Assembly (NCBI GenBank): GCA_963920665.1
Contig: OY987266.1
Location: 25,594,248-25,658,247 of the forward strand
Direction: 5' to 3'
Length of the DNA stretch: 64,000 nt
Origin: Straminergon stramineum
Taxonomy: Eukaryota > Streptophyta > Bryopsida > Hypnales > Calliergonaceae
Shown here: piece by piece, positions 11,661 to 22,688 of the stretch
How positions within the stretch are numbered: position 1 is the first letter of the stretch
Layout of the letters: each line of letters starts with the position of its first letter
The notes under the pieces: model-generated
Seen by the model: only the letters and a program-made list of their open reading frames with translations
Told to the model about the DNA's origin: nothing
Database searches by the model: none
Position numbers and translations under genes: made by a program

Positions 11661-12720
11661 CTTTTAAAAGTTGTTGTGGATGTCGTTTGAATCTGAAATA
11701 TCTGTGGAGCTCGAGAATTGCAAGTAGTACTCTCATTGTAGTCTCAACGCACACAGTTGGTTTGACCCCAAAACCCAAAACCTAAAACCCAAAACGCAAA
11801 TCTCGGACCACTCAGTAAGACAGGGAGAAAGAAGTCTGGTTATTTGGTTCACCGTGAATCACTGTGCTATCACTATGTATCACTATGAAAAAATTGAGCT
11901 AGCTATGTGGCTATTTGTGCCATTTTGGGGTCACTACTGGAGTATATTTGAAGGTTTGAAAAGTACACTATGGATACATATTGGCACAAATGGGGTGGAG
12001 CTTGAGAGTTTGGATTGCCCAGTGAAGGCCATTCAGAGCAACATTAGTAACAAGAAATCGAGTAGTGATGGAGCTTGAAGGGTGCATATTTAGCACAATC
12101 CTGATTTTCGCCACTACAATCTAAATTTTTTCAATTCAGGTTTTGCACTGGTCTTCGATCGCACGTTCAGAAGAGGACAATTGGATGCTCTGTTTTTAAT
12201 CACTGCGGTTCTGTGATCAGTGTTACATGGCGCCATCGGAAATACCTTGACGGAAGAATTGCAGTTTTAGTTCAAATTGGCGGAAACGCTGCAATGAGGT
12301 CAAATGACGGAGAGGAAAATTGGATGCTTGCTGTCTGTAAGTTCTTTAAATTGCAGCGTCTAGTCTGTCTAGCTAGTTCTGTGGCTGTGGATATTTTCGG
12401 AGACTGCTTGTGAGCCATTTCTGATGAATTGCGTTCAGGATGTTCTGTTCTTCGTTCGTCATGTTGCTCTTACAATCTTCATCGCATGTTTCCGTCATGG
12501 GTTATTGTAGCGTTTTTCTTCTCCTCACGTCCCTATGATCAGCAGAGAAGATGGTTGGAGATGACTGGCCTGCGATTTGCGGTAGACTTGTAAGTGTATA
12601 TAACTGGACTTACAGACGATGACAATGGCATTGTAGCTGCGAGGCTTCTTCACATGGCGCCCGGGTGGAGAGTCTGCTGAATGCTAACGCCTGAATCCTT
12701 TCTTGAATTTTTGTAGATAT
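11661..12720. other. Intermediate-composition DNA, possible gene relic
   Basis: A 66-codon frame at 12213-12413 begins MISVTWRHRKYLDGRIAVLV and reaches a donor-like CTGTAAGT near 12335. Nothing around it builds a convincing gene. The CCCAAAACCTAAAACCC run near 11770 is a short A/C-rich iteration. Confidence 0.2.
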
Positions 12721-12843
12721 CGAAATATTATTTGCTTCAAATTTCAATCTAATTCAACATTCAAATAGTGTAATTTTCTAAAATTCAAGCATTGGTTGGA
12801 TGAATGAGAAGTTCTGTGTTGTGTGGTCAGAAGAACCATTTAA

Positions 12844-12885
12844 CCCTTCATCGTTCAAATTTTGGACTTCGGAGTGCTAAAGGGT
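12844..12885. mobile_element. Miniature TTAA-flanked inverted repeat, 42 bp
   Basis: Flanks are TTAA at 12840-12843 and 12886-12889, inside a longer CCATTTAACCC...GGGTTTAATGG palindrome. The ends CCCTTCA and, inverted, ACCCTTTAG fit the window-wide TTAA family, reduced to little more than its ends. Confidence 0.4.
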
Positions 12886-13023
12886 TTAATGGTTATGTGT
12901 CACAAGAGGTGAATGCCTAATTGACTGGATTTTTTTTTTATCAAAATTCATTCTTTCTTCATCAAACTTCAAGTGAACCTAACTTGATGAAGCCACTTAT
13001 GCCTTTGTTTGCTAACCCTAACC

Positions 13024-13663
13024 CTAAATGCCAAAGGCCTTTTGAGCTTCTACGAATTTCCTCTACATAGAACAAAGAAGTCAACATTTTGATAAGTTTT
13101 ATCAATTTTTAAAAATTGTAACCTCACAAATTCAGACAAGACATATTAGAGGTTACAAGGGAAAAGCACACATAATAATATAACTTCTGGATTGAAAGAT
13201 CATAGTGTTTGATTTTGAAGGTGTTAAAACTATGAAAGTGATTTGAAGTCCTCCAATCCTCTTTTCACAAGTCAAATTAAAAATTGAGGTCACCAAAAAA
13301 AATGGTGTGAAAAGACATAGCATACATAACCCCAATTGATTAAAACTTCTTAAAATCTTCTCTACAATTTTTTTTAAATGAATTTCTAATATGATTGTTT
13401 CTCAAAGATCTTCTAGTAAATTTAAGGCTCATGTCCAAGAGCCCTCAGCACTAGAAAATCAAGATTTGCAATGGACACCCTTGCACAAAATCTTTAATAG
13501 AAAATTCTTAATCATTCATCTTAAAATTGGATTTTGGATACTAAAATTAGATTTCAAAAACAATATGTCTTAAGATAAACTATGAAAAATAATAACTTGG
13601 TAAAGTTTTATTTAACTTCAAAGTTTTGTCAACACTAGAATTTGGTGCCTTGAGCATTTAGGG
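13024..13663. mobile_element. TTAA-type element subfamily R2, copy 1 (~640 bp)
   Basis: The ends are CCCTAAATGCCAAAGGCC and, inverted, ACCCTAAATGCTCAAGGCAC. The body aligns along its whole length with 20871-21508. Both copies share GAACAAA...GTCAACATTTT, TTGAAAGAT, CTACAATTTTTTTTAAATGA and CAAGAGCCC...CACTA blocks. It is non-coding. The double CCCTAA at the left end is part of the terminus, not a telomere remnant. Confidence 0.75.
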
Positions 13664-13965
13664 TTTGACGTTTGTATGTTTAGGGTAAGGATTCTCTTTA
13701 GATGGTCAATTGTGGATCTCTTTAGCTATGTTTTATGCAACTCATTAGTCTAGAGAAGCCTTCTCAAATTTGATTTCTAAAAGTGGCCCAAATTTATACT
13801 TCACAATTATACTAACATGAAAGGGGTATTTAGGTGAATTTTTTTTAATGCAGTTGGTGATGGAGTTTTCAATTCTGTTGTAAAGTGGTTCTTTTTTTTA
13901 ATTTTAAATACATAAGAGAAGGCTATCATCACAAATGATTTGTGAATCAAAAGTGCTATCATTTA

Positions 13966-14881
13966 CCCCCTAAACTCCCAAAGCATTTTTTTCATCAAAA
14001 AACACTAAATACTATCATTTCTATTGCAAAGTGCAAAAACAAATTATAGATTATTTTTTTTTCATATTTATTCATAAGATCTTGCATTAAACTAGTATAA
14101 GACTTTGTGGAAGAAATTTCAAAAACTTTGACTGCTTGAATTGCAAGATATTTGCATTTGAAGTGAATATATCCCTTATTTTTGCACCTTGTCTAACTAG
14201 GTTTAAAGGCTTTAAATCTTTTTAGCTTAAAACTTTTGCATTACATATTTTGAATTTCTAATTTTTTATTTTAAAGAATTGAGTTTAAAGTCTAGGATTT
14301 AAAAAAAAATGCCCTTGATTTTCATTCTTTGAGAAATTGTTAAGTAGAAGTAGGTACAAGATTGAAGGAAAAAATAAATCATTAATAACTCTAAGATGGA
14401 ATTCAAAATCACTAATTCCAATAGTGAGACTATTCTAGTAAGCCAACTGAATCCTATTGGATTATTTTTTGAAAAATTATAAAAATTGTTGTAAGAGAAT
14501 GAATTCCGTATAAGTTCTTTTTTTGAGAAGGTGCTTAGATTGCCTAATAAACAAGACTGTGCATAACATTTTCATTGCAAATTCAAATAGAATGAATTAA
14601 ATATTTCCATATAGACAAAATACTTTCTACGACAAACAAATTTTATTTTGACTTTTTATGGGGTTTTTTGTAATGCTTTACAAATTCCGTCTTAATCTAT
14701 GTTTAGGGTGGCATAACTTTTGCTCTTAGGTACCAATTGAAATAAAAAATTATTATCTCAAAAGCAAATGTGTTTTCCTATCTTCAAAAAAAGTTTAAAA
14801 AATTTACAAAACAAAATTGAGACCACAAGAGCCTATCTGAAATCCATTTTGTCCCTCGAGGGGACAATGGGAGTTTAGGGA
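13966..14881. mobile_element. TTAA element subfamily R3, copy c (916 bp)
   Basis: It runs from CCCCCTAAAC to GTTTAGGGA, with TTTA before and TTAA after. It is collinear with 28779-29694 and 56572-57477: CACTAAATACTATCATTTCT, AGGTACAAGATTGAAGGAAA, the AATAGTGAGA block and the GTCCCTCGAGGGGACAATGG end. It has no coding capacity. Confidence 0.8.
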
Positions 14882-16156
14882 TTAAGTTTTTTGGTTGGCA
14901 TTTTGCCAATGTCCAAAGTGTATTTATCAAAGAAGTTGCAACCTCGATAATTCTTCCTAGTTTCACTTGTAAGAAAAAATGGAAGTGGCATATATCTAAC
15001 CCACGTTGTTTCATGTTTTGGGGACCTTTGTGGAATTAGATCTTTCTTGGACTTTTCTATTTATGAATTTTGAAGTTGGAATTACATATGGCACTAAAAG
15101 TGTTCATCCCCTAATATGCTCATTATTGGTGCATTGAAAAATACAATTGGTACATTGAAAAAAACACCATGTACCTCTATAATAAAGAAGGTTTTTAGAA
15201 TTTGAGCTATCTTAGGACCTCCTACCTCATTCCAAGATCTAGGTCAATAAAGGAGAGTGAAGGTAATGCAACAAGGTGACGAAGAAGAGAGAGGGTTGAA
15301 TACTCAAAGGTAAAGGATCCAAAAGAATGATTGAGCTACATGTATAGCCCAAATTAAACCACCCCAACTCTAGATTCACAATTCATGTTGAAATCCAACT
15401 ATTCAATGACCAGTGGCACATGAATGGGGATTGACTTGCTCTCAAAGCTACCAAGTCTTTCACACCAAATCTTTTGCACCTTGTCTCCCTAATGTCAATT
15501 GACATGCAAAATATCGTAGAAATGACTTGATTTTAGCCCCTCAATTTCAATGGGCATGTAACTGGACGGTTTTGTAAGTAGAAAATTTGCAAAATTTAGT
15601 CAGATTTGTGACCACTGGTCCAAAGTCCAACTATCAACCCAGCTTTCAACCGCTGGATAAGGAAAAGGGTCCAAAGTGGTCTCCGGATGTCGGAAGCAGT
15701 GACGGTGAACAGTATTAGATGACCGTGACGCAACTCAAACTAGAACACCGTCCACCGCACGCGCGACGCGTGAGAAAACGGTCGGTAACTTCGATCATTC
15801 ATCCAGACTGGACGAAGTCTTTCTATTTATTCAATCCATCGACATGCGACATAAATGCGTTTGCAGATCATTAGAGCTCCACTCCAGTTGGAAATTTCTT
15901 GAACACACATGCAGAACCAAGCCTTCACCAATTCCTCCGATCCTTCGGTATGCTCTGCAGCAAGCATCCCAGGAAGATTGCGCTCCTCTTGTATCCCTGG
16001 GATAGCGAATTGCAACCAACGAAGATTGTGTAATCGTGTAGGCATCATTCTACAAGGAGGGAGCCGTGAGAGTCAGTCTTTTGCAGGCGCGTAGGTGAAA
16101 AACCTAGTACTGTACTGTACAGCCCAACATCTGGGTAGGATTCAGGAGTTCGTAAG

Positions 16157-16690
16157 ATGGGGAGCTTGAGCAGCAGCTCTCCCATGAGCGTGTCCCTCCG
16201 CAAATTCACTGCGGACGACATGAAAGCAAGTGCCAAGTGGTTTGGTGACGACGAGGTGACCATAACCACCCCAAACGCCTCTCTTCGCTCGGATGAGGAG
16301 CTCCAGCGCTACTTCGCCGAGACGGTGGCGCCTCACCCGTGGTACCGACTCATCTGCGTCAACGACGTGCCGGCCGGCGCCATTTACCTCACCATGGGAG
16401 TGAACGCCCACGCCGTCCGTGGCGAGTTGAGCTACATCCTGGCCAAGGAGTTTTGGGGCAAGGGCATCGCCACGCAGGCGACGAAAGTGGCTTTGCAGGT
16501 GGGCTTCAAGGAGTTCGGCCTGGCGCGCATCCAGGCTTACGCGATGCCCCCCAACATCGGGTCGCTACGGGTTCTTGAGAAATGCGGGTTTCAGCGCGAG
16601 GGTCTGCTTCATAACTTTGTTAAGGTGCGGGGTGCTCTTGTTGATGTGTTCATTTATGGCATTTACCAGGACAGTCCATTGCAGACATGA
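16157..16690 (+). CDS. GNAT-family N-acetyltransferase, RimJ/RimL type (copy 1)
   Basis: This intronless gene encodes 177 residues, the usual length for RimJ/RimL-like (Acetyltransf_3) proteins. Such enzymes transfer acetyl from acetyl-CoA to an amino group; the substrate cannot be told from sequence. Visible marks are the N-terminal LRKFTADDM strand-helix, WYRLICVNDVPAGAI (about residues 62-76), the acetyl-CoA loop EFWGKGIATQA (about 98-108), and the C-terminal NIGSLRVLEKCGFQREG. A short Ser-rich N-terminus has no clear targeting signal, so a cytosolic location is assumed. It is about 89% identical to the second copy: 19 substitutions and one extra serine. Changes fall mainly in the helix after the CoA loop and in the C-terminal third. 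The DATG context is AAGATGG. The frame is G+C-rich against AT-rich flanks. The family call is firm. Confidence 0.93.
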   Translation: MGSLSSSSPMSVSLRKFTADDMKASAKWFGDDEVTITTPNASLRSDEELQRYFAETVAPHPWYRLICVNDVPAGAIYLTMGVNAHAVRGELSYILAKEFWGKGIATQATKVALQVGFKEFGLARIQAYAMPPNIGSLRVLEKCGFQREGLLHNFVKVRGALVDVFIYGIYQDSPLQT

Positions 16691-17017
16691 ATATTGGAGA
16701 CTGGCATGACAATGAAAATGAATGTTTGAAAAGATCGGGCGACTGGTTAATAATGGCCCGACTCGGTTTGCAACGGTTCGAGTAGCTAGTTTGTGAGTCA
16801 GTCCAGCGTTTGGCAGGAGTGCGTGAAGCTGGCTAGTAGTGGTAGCTAGTATACGGGGTTAATTCTAAGGTAAGGGTTGTAGGTTAGGTGGAACTTGCTA
16901 CTATCCTGGTGCACATTCGGTGTTACAGGAATTCGTTTATGTTCATATTCTATACAAACTCCAGTTGAACTGGTTGTGGATGGCAATTCAACAAACCTCT
17001 ATTACTGCAACTTACGA

Positions 17018-17240
17018 CCTTGTATTTGGCTACTATATATACGACCATGTATTTGGCTTCACTATGGACGACCAAGTATTTATTTGACTTCTGTATGCAC
17101 TACCACGTATTGGCGATGATGCACTTTGTTGACGTGTTCATTTATGGCACCTATCAGGACATTTATTGACAATTCACAACCCTCTGTCATAGCAACTCAC
17201 GACCTTGTTTGCACTACGTTATTTACAGTTTACGGCATTT
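17018..17240 (+). repeat. 27-31-bp minisatellite and relic of the acetyltransferase 3' end
   Basis: About four diverged units of ACGACCTTGTATTTGGCTAC type occupy 17018-17120. They are followed by a broken second copy of the gene's last codons (GTTGACGTGTTCATTTATGG, encoding VDVFIYG..YQD) and of the 3' untranslated region. It records an old tandem duplication of the gene tail. Confidence 0.7.
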
Positions 17241-17245
17241 TTTCT

Positions 17246-17924
17246 TTGAAGGTCATATAAGGTAGAACAACCTACCATTTGTACCATTTGTCACCCAATT
17301 CCAACATCTGCTCGATCCTCTCATTTGCGTCAACCACCCACCCATTCCCACAATCTCAACAACCCTTTAGTATCATGACAATGCACTTGGGGAGGGGATA
17401 CATCATCATGCGGTTTAGCATAGGTCTACCATCTCTTCCCCAATTTAGTCCCAACAAACTCACCAAAAATCACATAAAATTCAGAATGCCTTGATTCTAC
17501 TTACAAATGGCTTCTTTCAAACTTTTCAACCTCTAAAAAATATGTGAGTTGACAAATAGAGGACTTGGCATTTGAGAATTTTTGGACTCTTTGGAGGGTT
17601 GCTAAGGGTTGACAAGCCACTCTATTTCAAGAGTCTTGCATGGCTATTGAAAGAACATAATTTTTGACAAAAAAATATTCACCTTGTGTGAATATCTTGA
17701 ATGAAAGGGAATATATCTTAATTTGCTATTCTCTTTTGAATATAAAATTATAGTTGTCACAAACCTCCTCCACATGAAACTACTTGTGTACCAACGCTAT
17801 GACAACTGGCAGTACATTGATTAGTAGAAATAGGGGTAAAGTTCTTGTGTAGGCAAAAAGAAAGTAATGTTGGAGTCCCTTCTGGCACTTCTAAATACCC
17901 TTGTGGAGTTTCAAAATTTTCTCT
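17246..17924. other. No gene supported
   Basis: Short frames only. No element ends were recognised between the end of the acetyltransferase duplicon and the start of duplicated block A'. Confidence 0.4.
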
Positions 17925-18345
17925 AATGAATTCATTTTGCATGTTTTGAAATAACTTACATGCTTGGGTTGAAAACTAGGTCCCTAAAAACAAGAATTTG
18001 AGTCTGCATTACAAAAGAGTGGTTTGCAATTGCACACAGTCAACTTGTATTCTTGTATTGGTTGCAGTGAAATCTGCCATTCATAAACAGTCCCTCTGTT
18101 TCTATATAATATCAGTGTTCCCTTTCTAAAACACAAATGAAACAGCAATATTATGTAGAAAGAGAGGGAGTAATAATAGATGAGTACAAGAAAAAGTAAA
18201 ATTTCAATCCACAGCACTTGACCGAAAGTTCTAAGCCCGCAGTTTTCTTTGCTAAATATTGTTTCTATCATAACAAATTCCAAGGGATGAATTGTCAGAC
18301 TCTTTCTGCTCTCCTCACTCTTGAGCAAGGGGGTGAACCAGGAAG
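17925..18345 (-). repeat. Duplicated block A' (inverted partner of 8185-9190)
   Basis: Read on the minus strand it follows block B' (19240-18570). On the plus strand at 8-11 kb the order is A then B, so the two copies differ by a rearrangement as well as by orientation. It carries an 81-bp MITE. Confidence 0.75.
18090..18170. mobile_element. 81-bp Stowaway-like MITE
   Basis: The ends GTCCCTCTGTTTCTATATAA and, inverted, CTCCCTCTCTTTCTACATAA match at 20 of 23 positions. The right flank is TA; the left is CA, presumably a mutated TA. The paralogous block at 8 kb lacks the insertion and has a single dinucleotide at the junction (near 8380). This is direct evidence that the 81 bp arrived as an insertion. 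Confidence 0.85.
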
Positions 18346-18569
18346 CTTTAACTAAAGAAGTTCATACACCAATTTGATACACATACCCTACATTTCACAA
18401 GTCTACAGCTCACTCAATAGAACACATCATACTCACACACTCTTACTTACACAAAGTGCATAGGCAGAGCATCGCTTGAGTATAAGTTACTCAGAGCCTG
18501 CGGCGGAAACCCTAATCCTCAACGAATTTAACTTCCTGAGTGACTGTCTGCCGAATACGAGTATCATTC

Positions 18570-19240
18570 ACCAAGCCTGACTAAGTTACTTCTACGGAAG
18601 AAGCGCGCCATTCAAAGTGAGCAGGACTAGAATGTAGGCACTGTAGGTTGCATGAATTAACTTAGGTGTAAGCTTACCAGTACTGAATGATTTGAATTTA
18701 TGATTTGAGTTTCAGCAACTCCATTGTGGACAAATTGAAGTCTGACGAATTGGAAGGGACTCTTTCTTTGCTTTGGCGGAAAACCTTCTTCCTTGCTCAA
18801 CCTTGCCACTTGCCATCCATAACATTCTTCAACATTCTTGAGCAGAGTATAGAAATACGTCCTCAGAAAAGAATCTTTATTACTCATAAAGATGTCTTTG
18901 TTGGCTCCTGGAAGGAAGGAAGGGAGGAGGCTTTGCATTGACAAACTGATCTTTAAAGGATGTTGAGGACCAAAAGTGTTCAATGGATGACTTGATTGTC
19001 TGCTGTAGAATCAAAGAACGAGCATATTGTTCATTGTAGAAACAAAGAATGCACATATTGTTCTCTCTAGAACAAAGAATGCACCTATTGGTCCAATAAT
19101 CAAAGCATTTTGGTGATTGCCTTGATTGCATCCTTCAAAGTTAAAGCTACATGTGAGAAGTAGTTTGAGCTTCTTTTTGTTGTAATATATTGGAAGTTTC
19201 CCATTCTCTCGTAGCATTCATGAGACTCAAGGCACCAACC
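18570..19240 (-). repeat. Duplicated block B' with conserved short ORF
   Basis: This inverted partner of 11160-11660 has a minus-strand frame (18983-18657) containing the same 75-residue region, here 77 residues after two in-frame insertions. An extra ~190 bp (18945-19137), absent at 11.2 kb, holds a 31-bp tandem repeat. Confidence 0.65.
19007..19100 (-). repeat. 31-bp tandem repeat, three units
   Basis: The units share CAAAGAATGCACATATTG followed by TTC or GGT and TCTAGAA-type spacers. They occur only in block B' and not in its partner. Confidence 0.7.
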
Positions 19241-19374
19241 CTTCTAAAGCAGCAATGTTGGTCTTCACTTACAAAGACTCTCAAAATGTTTTGTACATTT
19301 ACAAAAATTGCCATGGCTAATTGAGTAATTAGAGATTTTCAACAAAATTTGAACATGCTGTGGTACAAAAAACA

Positions 19375-19870
19375 TTCTTGTATAAAATAACTTTTCAATT
19401 CTTTAAGAATTTAATCAAATTTATTAGTGAAAAAAAAATTAATACAAATAATTTTTTTAAAGATTCGTCAATAAGTGGAAAGACAATTCTTTTTAGAAAT
19501 TTTTGGTTAAAATCTTAGGATTTTTGAAATTTTCATTGTGTGAAATATTATTGACTAATTTTATGTAATTCCTAATATATATATTTTAATTTTAATACAA
19601 AAATCACCAAAAAAATTGTGGAAAATTGTATATAAAATATTTATGTACTTTTTAAGTGATTTTTGAGAGATTTTTGGAGTGAATTATAAGATATGTATTC
19701 ATTTGCAATCAAATTTAGTCACAAATATTTCACACAATAAAATTTTAAAAGTATTCTCATTCTACTTACTAAAGGATTTAAAATATATTAACTATGTTAA
19801 AAATTTGATAAAATTCTTTGAAACATTTGAAAACTCATTTTATACTAGTTTGTTACTTGTACTTCAATAT
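19375..19870. repeat. Long AT-rich inverted repeat (fold-back, ~500 bp)
   Basis: The left arm (about 19375-19600) pairs with the right arm (about 19640-19870). The clearest stretch is TTTCATTGTGTGAAATATT against its complement at about 19725-19747, then TATAAAATAACTTTTCAA and AATTTAATCAAATTT with their partners. The arms are diverged. Because the DNA is very AT-rich, only the G/C-containing blocks carry weight. Confidence 0.5.
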
Positions 19871-20870
19871 GTCTATAATTTGTTGAAAAAATCTAACTTC
19901 TCAATTAGTTATGGCAATCTGTGAAGTATATGAATACTTATGAGAGCCATTGTAGGTAGTGCATTTGGACTTCTCAAATATCAAAGCTAGCTAGTTGAAC
20001 TTAAGGTGTGCAATAGATGATCAAATTCTAAGGATTTGAATTTATGTTATCAATTAAATCTAAATATAGATTCATTGCTTTTCCATTCAAACAACCATAC
20101 CATAAGAATCAATGGGCAAAGTCCAAAAGTAGATATGTAGAAGTTGTAGTACATGACATAATATATTACTATGGAAGTTTGAAGAAAAAGTTAGTTGTGA
20201 TTTGAAAGAAAATTAATTTCTTAGTTAACCATGCCTAAAATTTGGTTTTGTGAGCCATAATTTGAAATTACTTTATATTTTGTCAATTTTTTCTTAGAAG
20301 TCCAAATTTTTTTTTGTGACTTGGCATATTGGTAACTTGGTATACATCCTTTTAGATTGTTGTACACAAAACTTGAAAAAATTTGACACTTATAGAATTT
20401 AAAATATTTGCAATTTGACAAACATGCAAATGATGTTGGTTCTCACAATATTTGAATTTTTTTTAGAATTGAGAGCATGGAATTGCATTAGCTTTAGTAG
20501 AAGGAATATAGGTTGCAACATGAACCATTGTTACATCTTAATGCCCTTGCATTTGAAATATTATTGAATAGGATAATGCGTTCAATTTGCATATTAGAGC
20601 CATATAATTCATTATTAGGTTCAGATTTTTTGTACAAAGACATAATTGATTCAGCCAATCTTAAAAAATTAAATTATCCTTTTTAGTATCATCATAAAGT
20701 TCAGAACTACTAGAAAGTACACTAACTTTTGATGATAGAAATTGAAAGTTTTGAATTTATGTTACCAATCAAAATCCCAAAATCATAAAAGAGAGGTCAC
20801 AAAATTCAAAATTAACCAATTATCAAATTTTAACATATGTCCTTGGCTAGAGAAATGGGCGTGACCTTAA

Positions 20871-21508
20871 ACCCTAAATGCCCAAGGTTTGTTTGGAGCT
20901 GCATGAAATTTGCTCTAAATTGAACAAAAAGTCAACATTTTCAACAGTTGAATCAATTTCTTTTGAATTGTAATTGTTCAAATTCAAACTAGACATGTTA
21001 GAGATCACATAGGAAAAGAAAACATAACAATATCACTTACAAATTGAAAGATTATAATGTTTGATCATGAAGGGTGTAAAAACTATGAAAATTTTTCAAT
21101 TCACTTTTTGCATGTCAACTCTAAAAAGTTGGTCACTCAAAAAATATGAGGTTATAGGGCCTAGCATGCACAACCTCAATCAATTTTCGATTTTTCAAAA
21201 TCTATTCTACAATTTTTTTTAAATGAATTTCAAATGTGATTTTGCCTCCCAGATCTAGTGTATTTGAGGCTCATTTCCAAGAGCCCACAACACTATGGGA
21301 AGTCAAGATTGCACTGGGTATCCTTGCACAAAATCTTCAATAGAAAAATCAGAATCCTTTATTTTTAAGATCAACTTTTTGATCCTAAAACTAGACTTCA
21401 AACAGAATTCTCCAAAAATATAAACTAATAATAATAGCAATTTGGTTGGGTTTTACTTAACTTCAAAGTTTTCCAAACACCACATTTGGGTGCCTCGGGC
21501 ATTTAGGG
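20871..21508. mobile_element. TTAA-type element subfamily R2, copy 2 (638 bp)
   Basis: It is flanked by TTAA (20867-20870) and TCAA. The ends are ACCCTAAATGCCCAAGG and, inverted, CCCCTAAATGCCCGAGG. It is collinear with 13024-13663 and non-coding. Confidence 0.8.
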
Positions 21509-22079
21509 GTCAACCTTGGAACGGGTGCTTTTGATTGCTGCTATAATCGAATCTTTGTACTTCAATCTAAACTAAAACAGTCCATTACGGACCTTTTACC
21601 CATTGCAAACCCCTAAAAATGCCCCCATTATGGTTTTCTATTAGTTAATGAGATTTGGGCCACATTCAATGTCTTAACTAATTGGAATGGAGTAATTAGT
21701 GATCGCAATAGGAACTTTTAGTTTTTTAGTGTTAGTTCATTGTAGGAAGTGCCTTTTTCAAGTCTTTTGTGTTAGAAAATATTGTGACCACAATAGGTGA
21801 GTAAGATGAGTGTTATGGATCAGGTTTTGTTGGCTTTTGGGGTAGTCTATAGACTCTTTTAGGTTGTGATGGGCTGAACACTTCAAACATTCATAACAAA
21901 TTCACACTTTGTTGAAAAAATATAGTTTCAAATGCTCTCGCAATTTCTATCACTAGACTTTCTTTGGGAAAAAAGTAGAAAAGTTCAAAAATGACAAGAG
22001 GGCACCCCCCTCCATTTGGTCCATAATAGGTTTCTTTACTTGAATAGAAGAGAGGCCTTCAATGAGGGTTGGCTCATAC

Positions 22080-22205
22080 CTCATAAGACTTTGCATGCCC
22101 CCACTTCCCACTGTAATAACAATAGATGAAATATTGCTCTTCTATCCACTACAAAGATATCCTAAATCATTTATCAGACAATTTCAGTCCTCAATGTCAT
22201 TCCAA
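22080..22205 (+). repeat. Dispersed repeat R8, copy 1
   Basis: It aligns with 23290-23420: AGACTTTGCATGCCCCCAC, ACTA(C/T)A(A/G)AGATATCCT and the GTCCTCA..(A/G)TC(A/G)TTC blocks. Both copies follow a stretch reading (T/G)AATC..TTTACTTCAAT. Non-coding; nature unknown. Confidence 0.6.
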
Positions 22206-22250
22206 GGTCAAAGATAGACATTCACAATTTGGGAATATCTCATCTATTAA

Positions 22251-22492
22251 CCCCTCAAGGTCCAAGTAGTTTCTGTACTTTTTCACAAGTTTGAACTTTG
22301 ATTGACAATATGCATTATATATCAAGCTTATTACATGATGTCAATTGTACTTTTGAATTTCTCCATTCAATATGAACATCATAATATAAAATTCACTTAG
22401 ATATACTTCTTAGAACACAAGAAAATGAAGTTATAACTTTGACTTGTTGAATAGGTGAGAGGCCCAAAACAGGCTCCTTGGGCCTTGAGGGA
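22251..22492. mobile_element. TTAA-flanked MITE, 242 bp
   Basis: Perfect TTAA duplications at 22247-22250 and 22493-22496 flank CCCCTCAAGGTCCAAG and, inverted, TCCCTCAAGGCCCAAG. There is no open frame. It is one of the cleanest small members of the TTAA family. Confidence 0.8.
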
Positions 22493-22546
22493 TTAAATGT
22501 ATAAACAAAAATCAGTTGCTACTTCCATAACATTCAATAACATAAC

Positions 22547-22641
22547 ATTCCACATCCATCAATAGCCTTCAAGCCATTGCCTTTCCTTGCTCATCACATT
22601 GAACCTTCACCTGTCCTTGTAGCTATTGATGGATGTGGAAT
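22547..22641. ncRNA. Perfect 20-bp hairpin, possible small-RNA precursor
   Basis: ATTCCACATCCATCAATAGC (22547-22566) is followed 55 nt later by its exact reverse complement (22622-22641). A further CAAG/CTTG pairing lies just inside with a small bulge. Size and shape fit a plant microRNA-like foldback, but a short MITE remnant is also possible. Confidence 0.35.
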
Positions 22642-22688
22642 ATTCCACACCATCTACCATAAAGGCTATGTAGTAACATGCATGTTAA

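Larger units (their letters stand above)
14925..17245 (+). repeat. Acetyltransferase duplicon, copy 1
   Basis: This segment is collinear with 36500-39240. Similarity starts in an R1 repeat (14925-15240) and runs through GCAACAAG...AGAGAGAGGGTTGA and TTTGTGACCA-TGGTCCAAAGTCCAAC. It continues through the promoter, the gene and the 3' region, ending at a CGGCATTTTTT stretch. Copy 2 has an extra ~400 bp just upstream of the promoter, including an R1 TIR element. Confidence 0.85.

Noticed and set aside
11765..11800. CCCAAAACCTAAAACCC run as telomeric DNA
   Set aside because: The units are irregular and do not match the plant TTTAGGG repeat.
13012..13026. AACCCTAACCCTAAA as an interstitial telomere
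   Set aside because: It is the left terminus of an R2 element. The other R2 copy has a single CCCTAA at the same place.
15909..16094. Short frames in the acetyltransferase 5' region, both strands
   Set aside because: Openness comes from conserved non-coding leader shared by the two duplicons. The frames are not preserved well enough to be coding.
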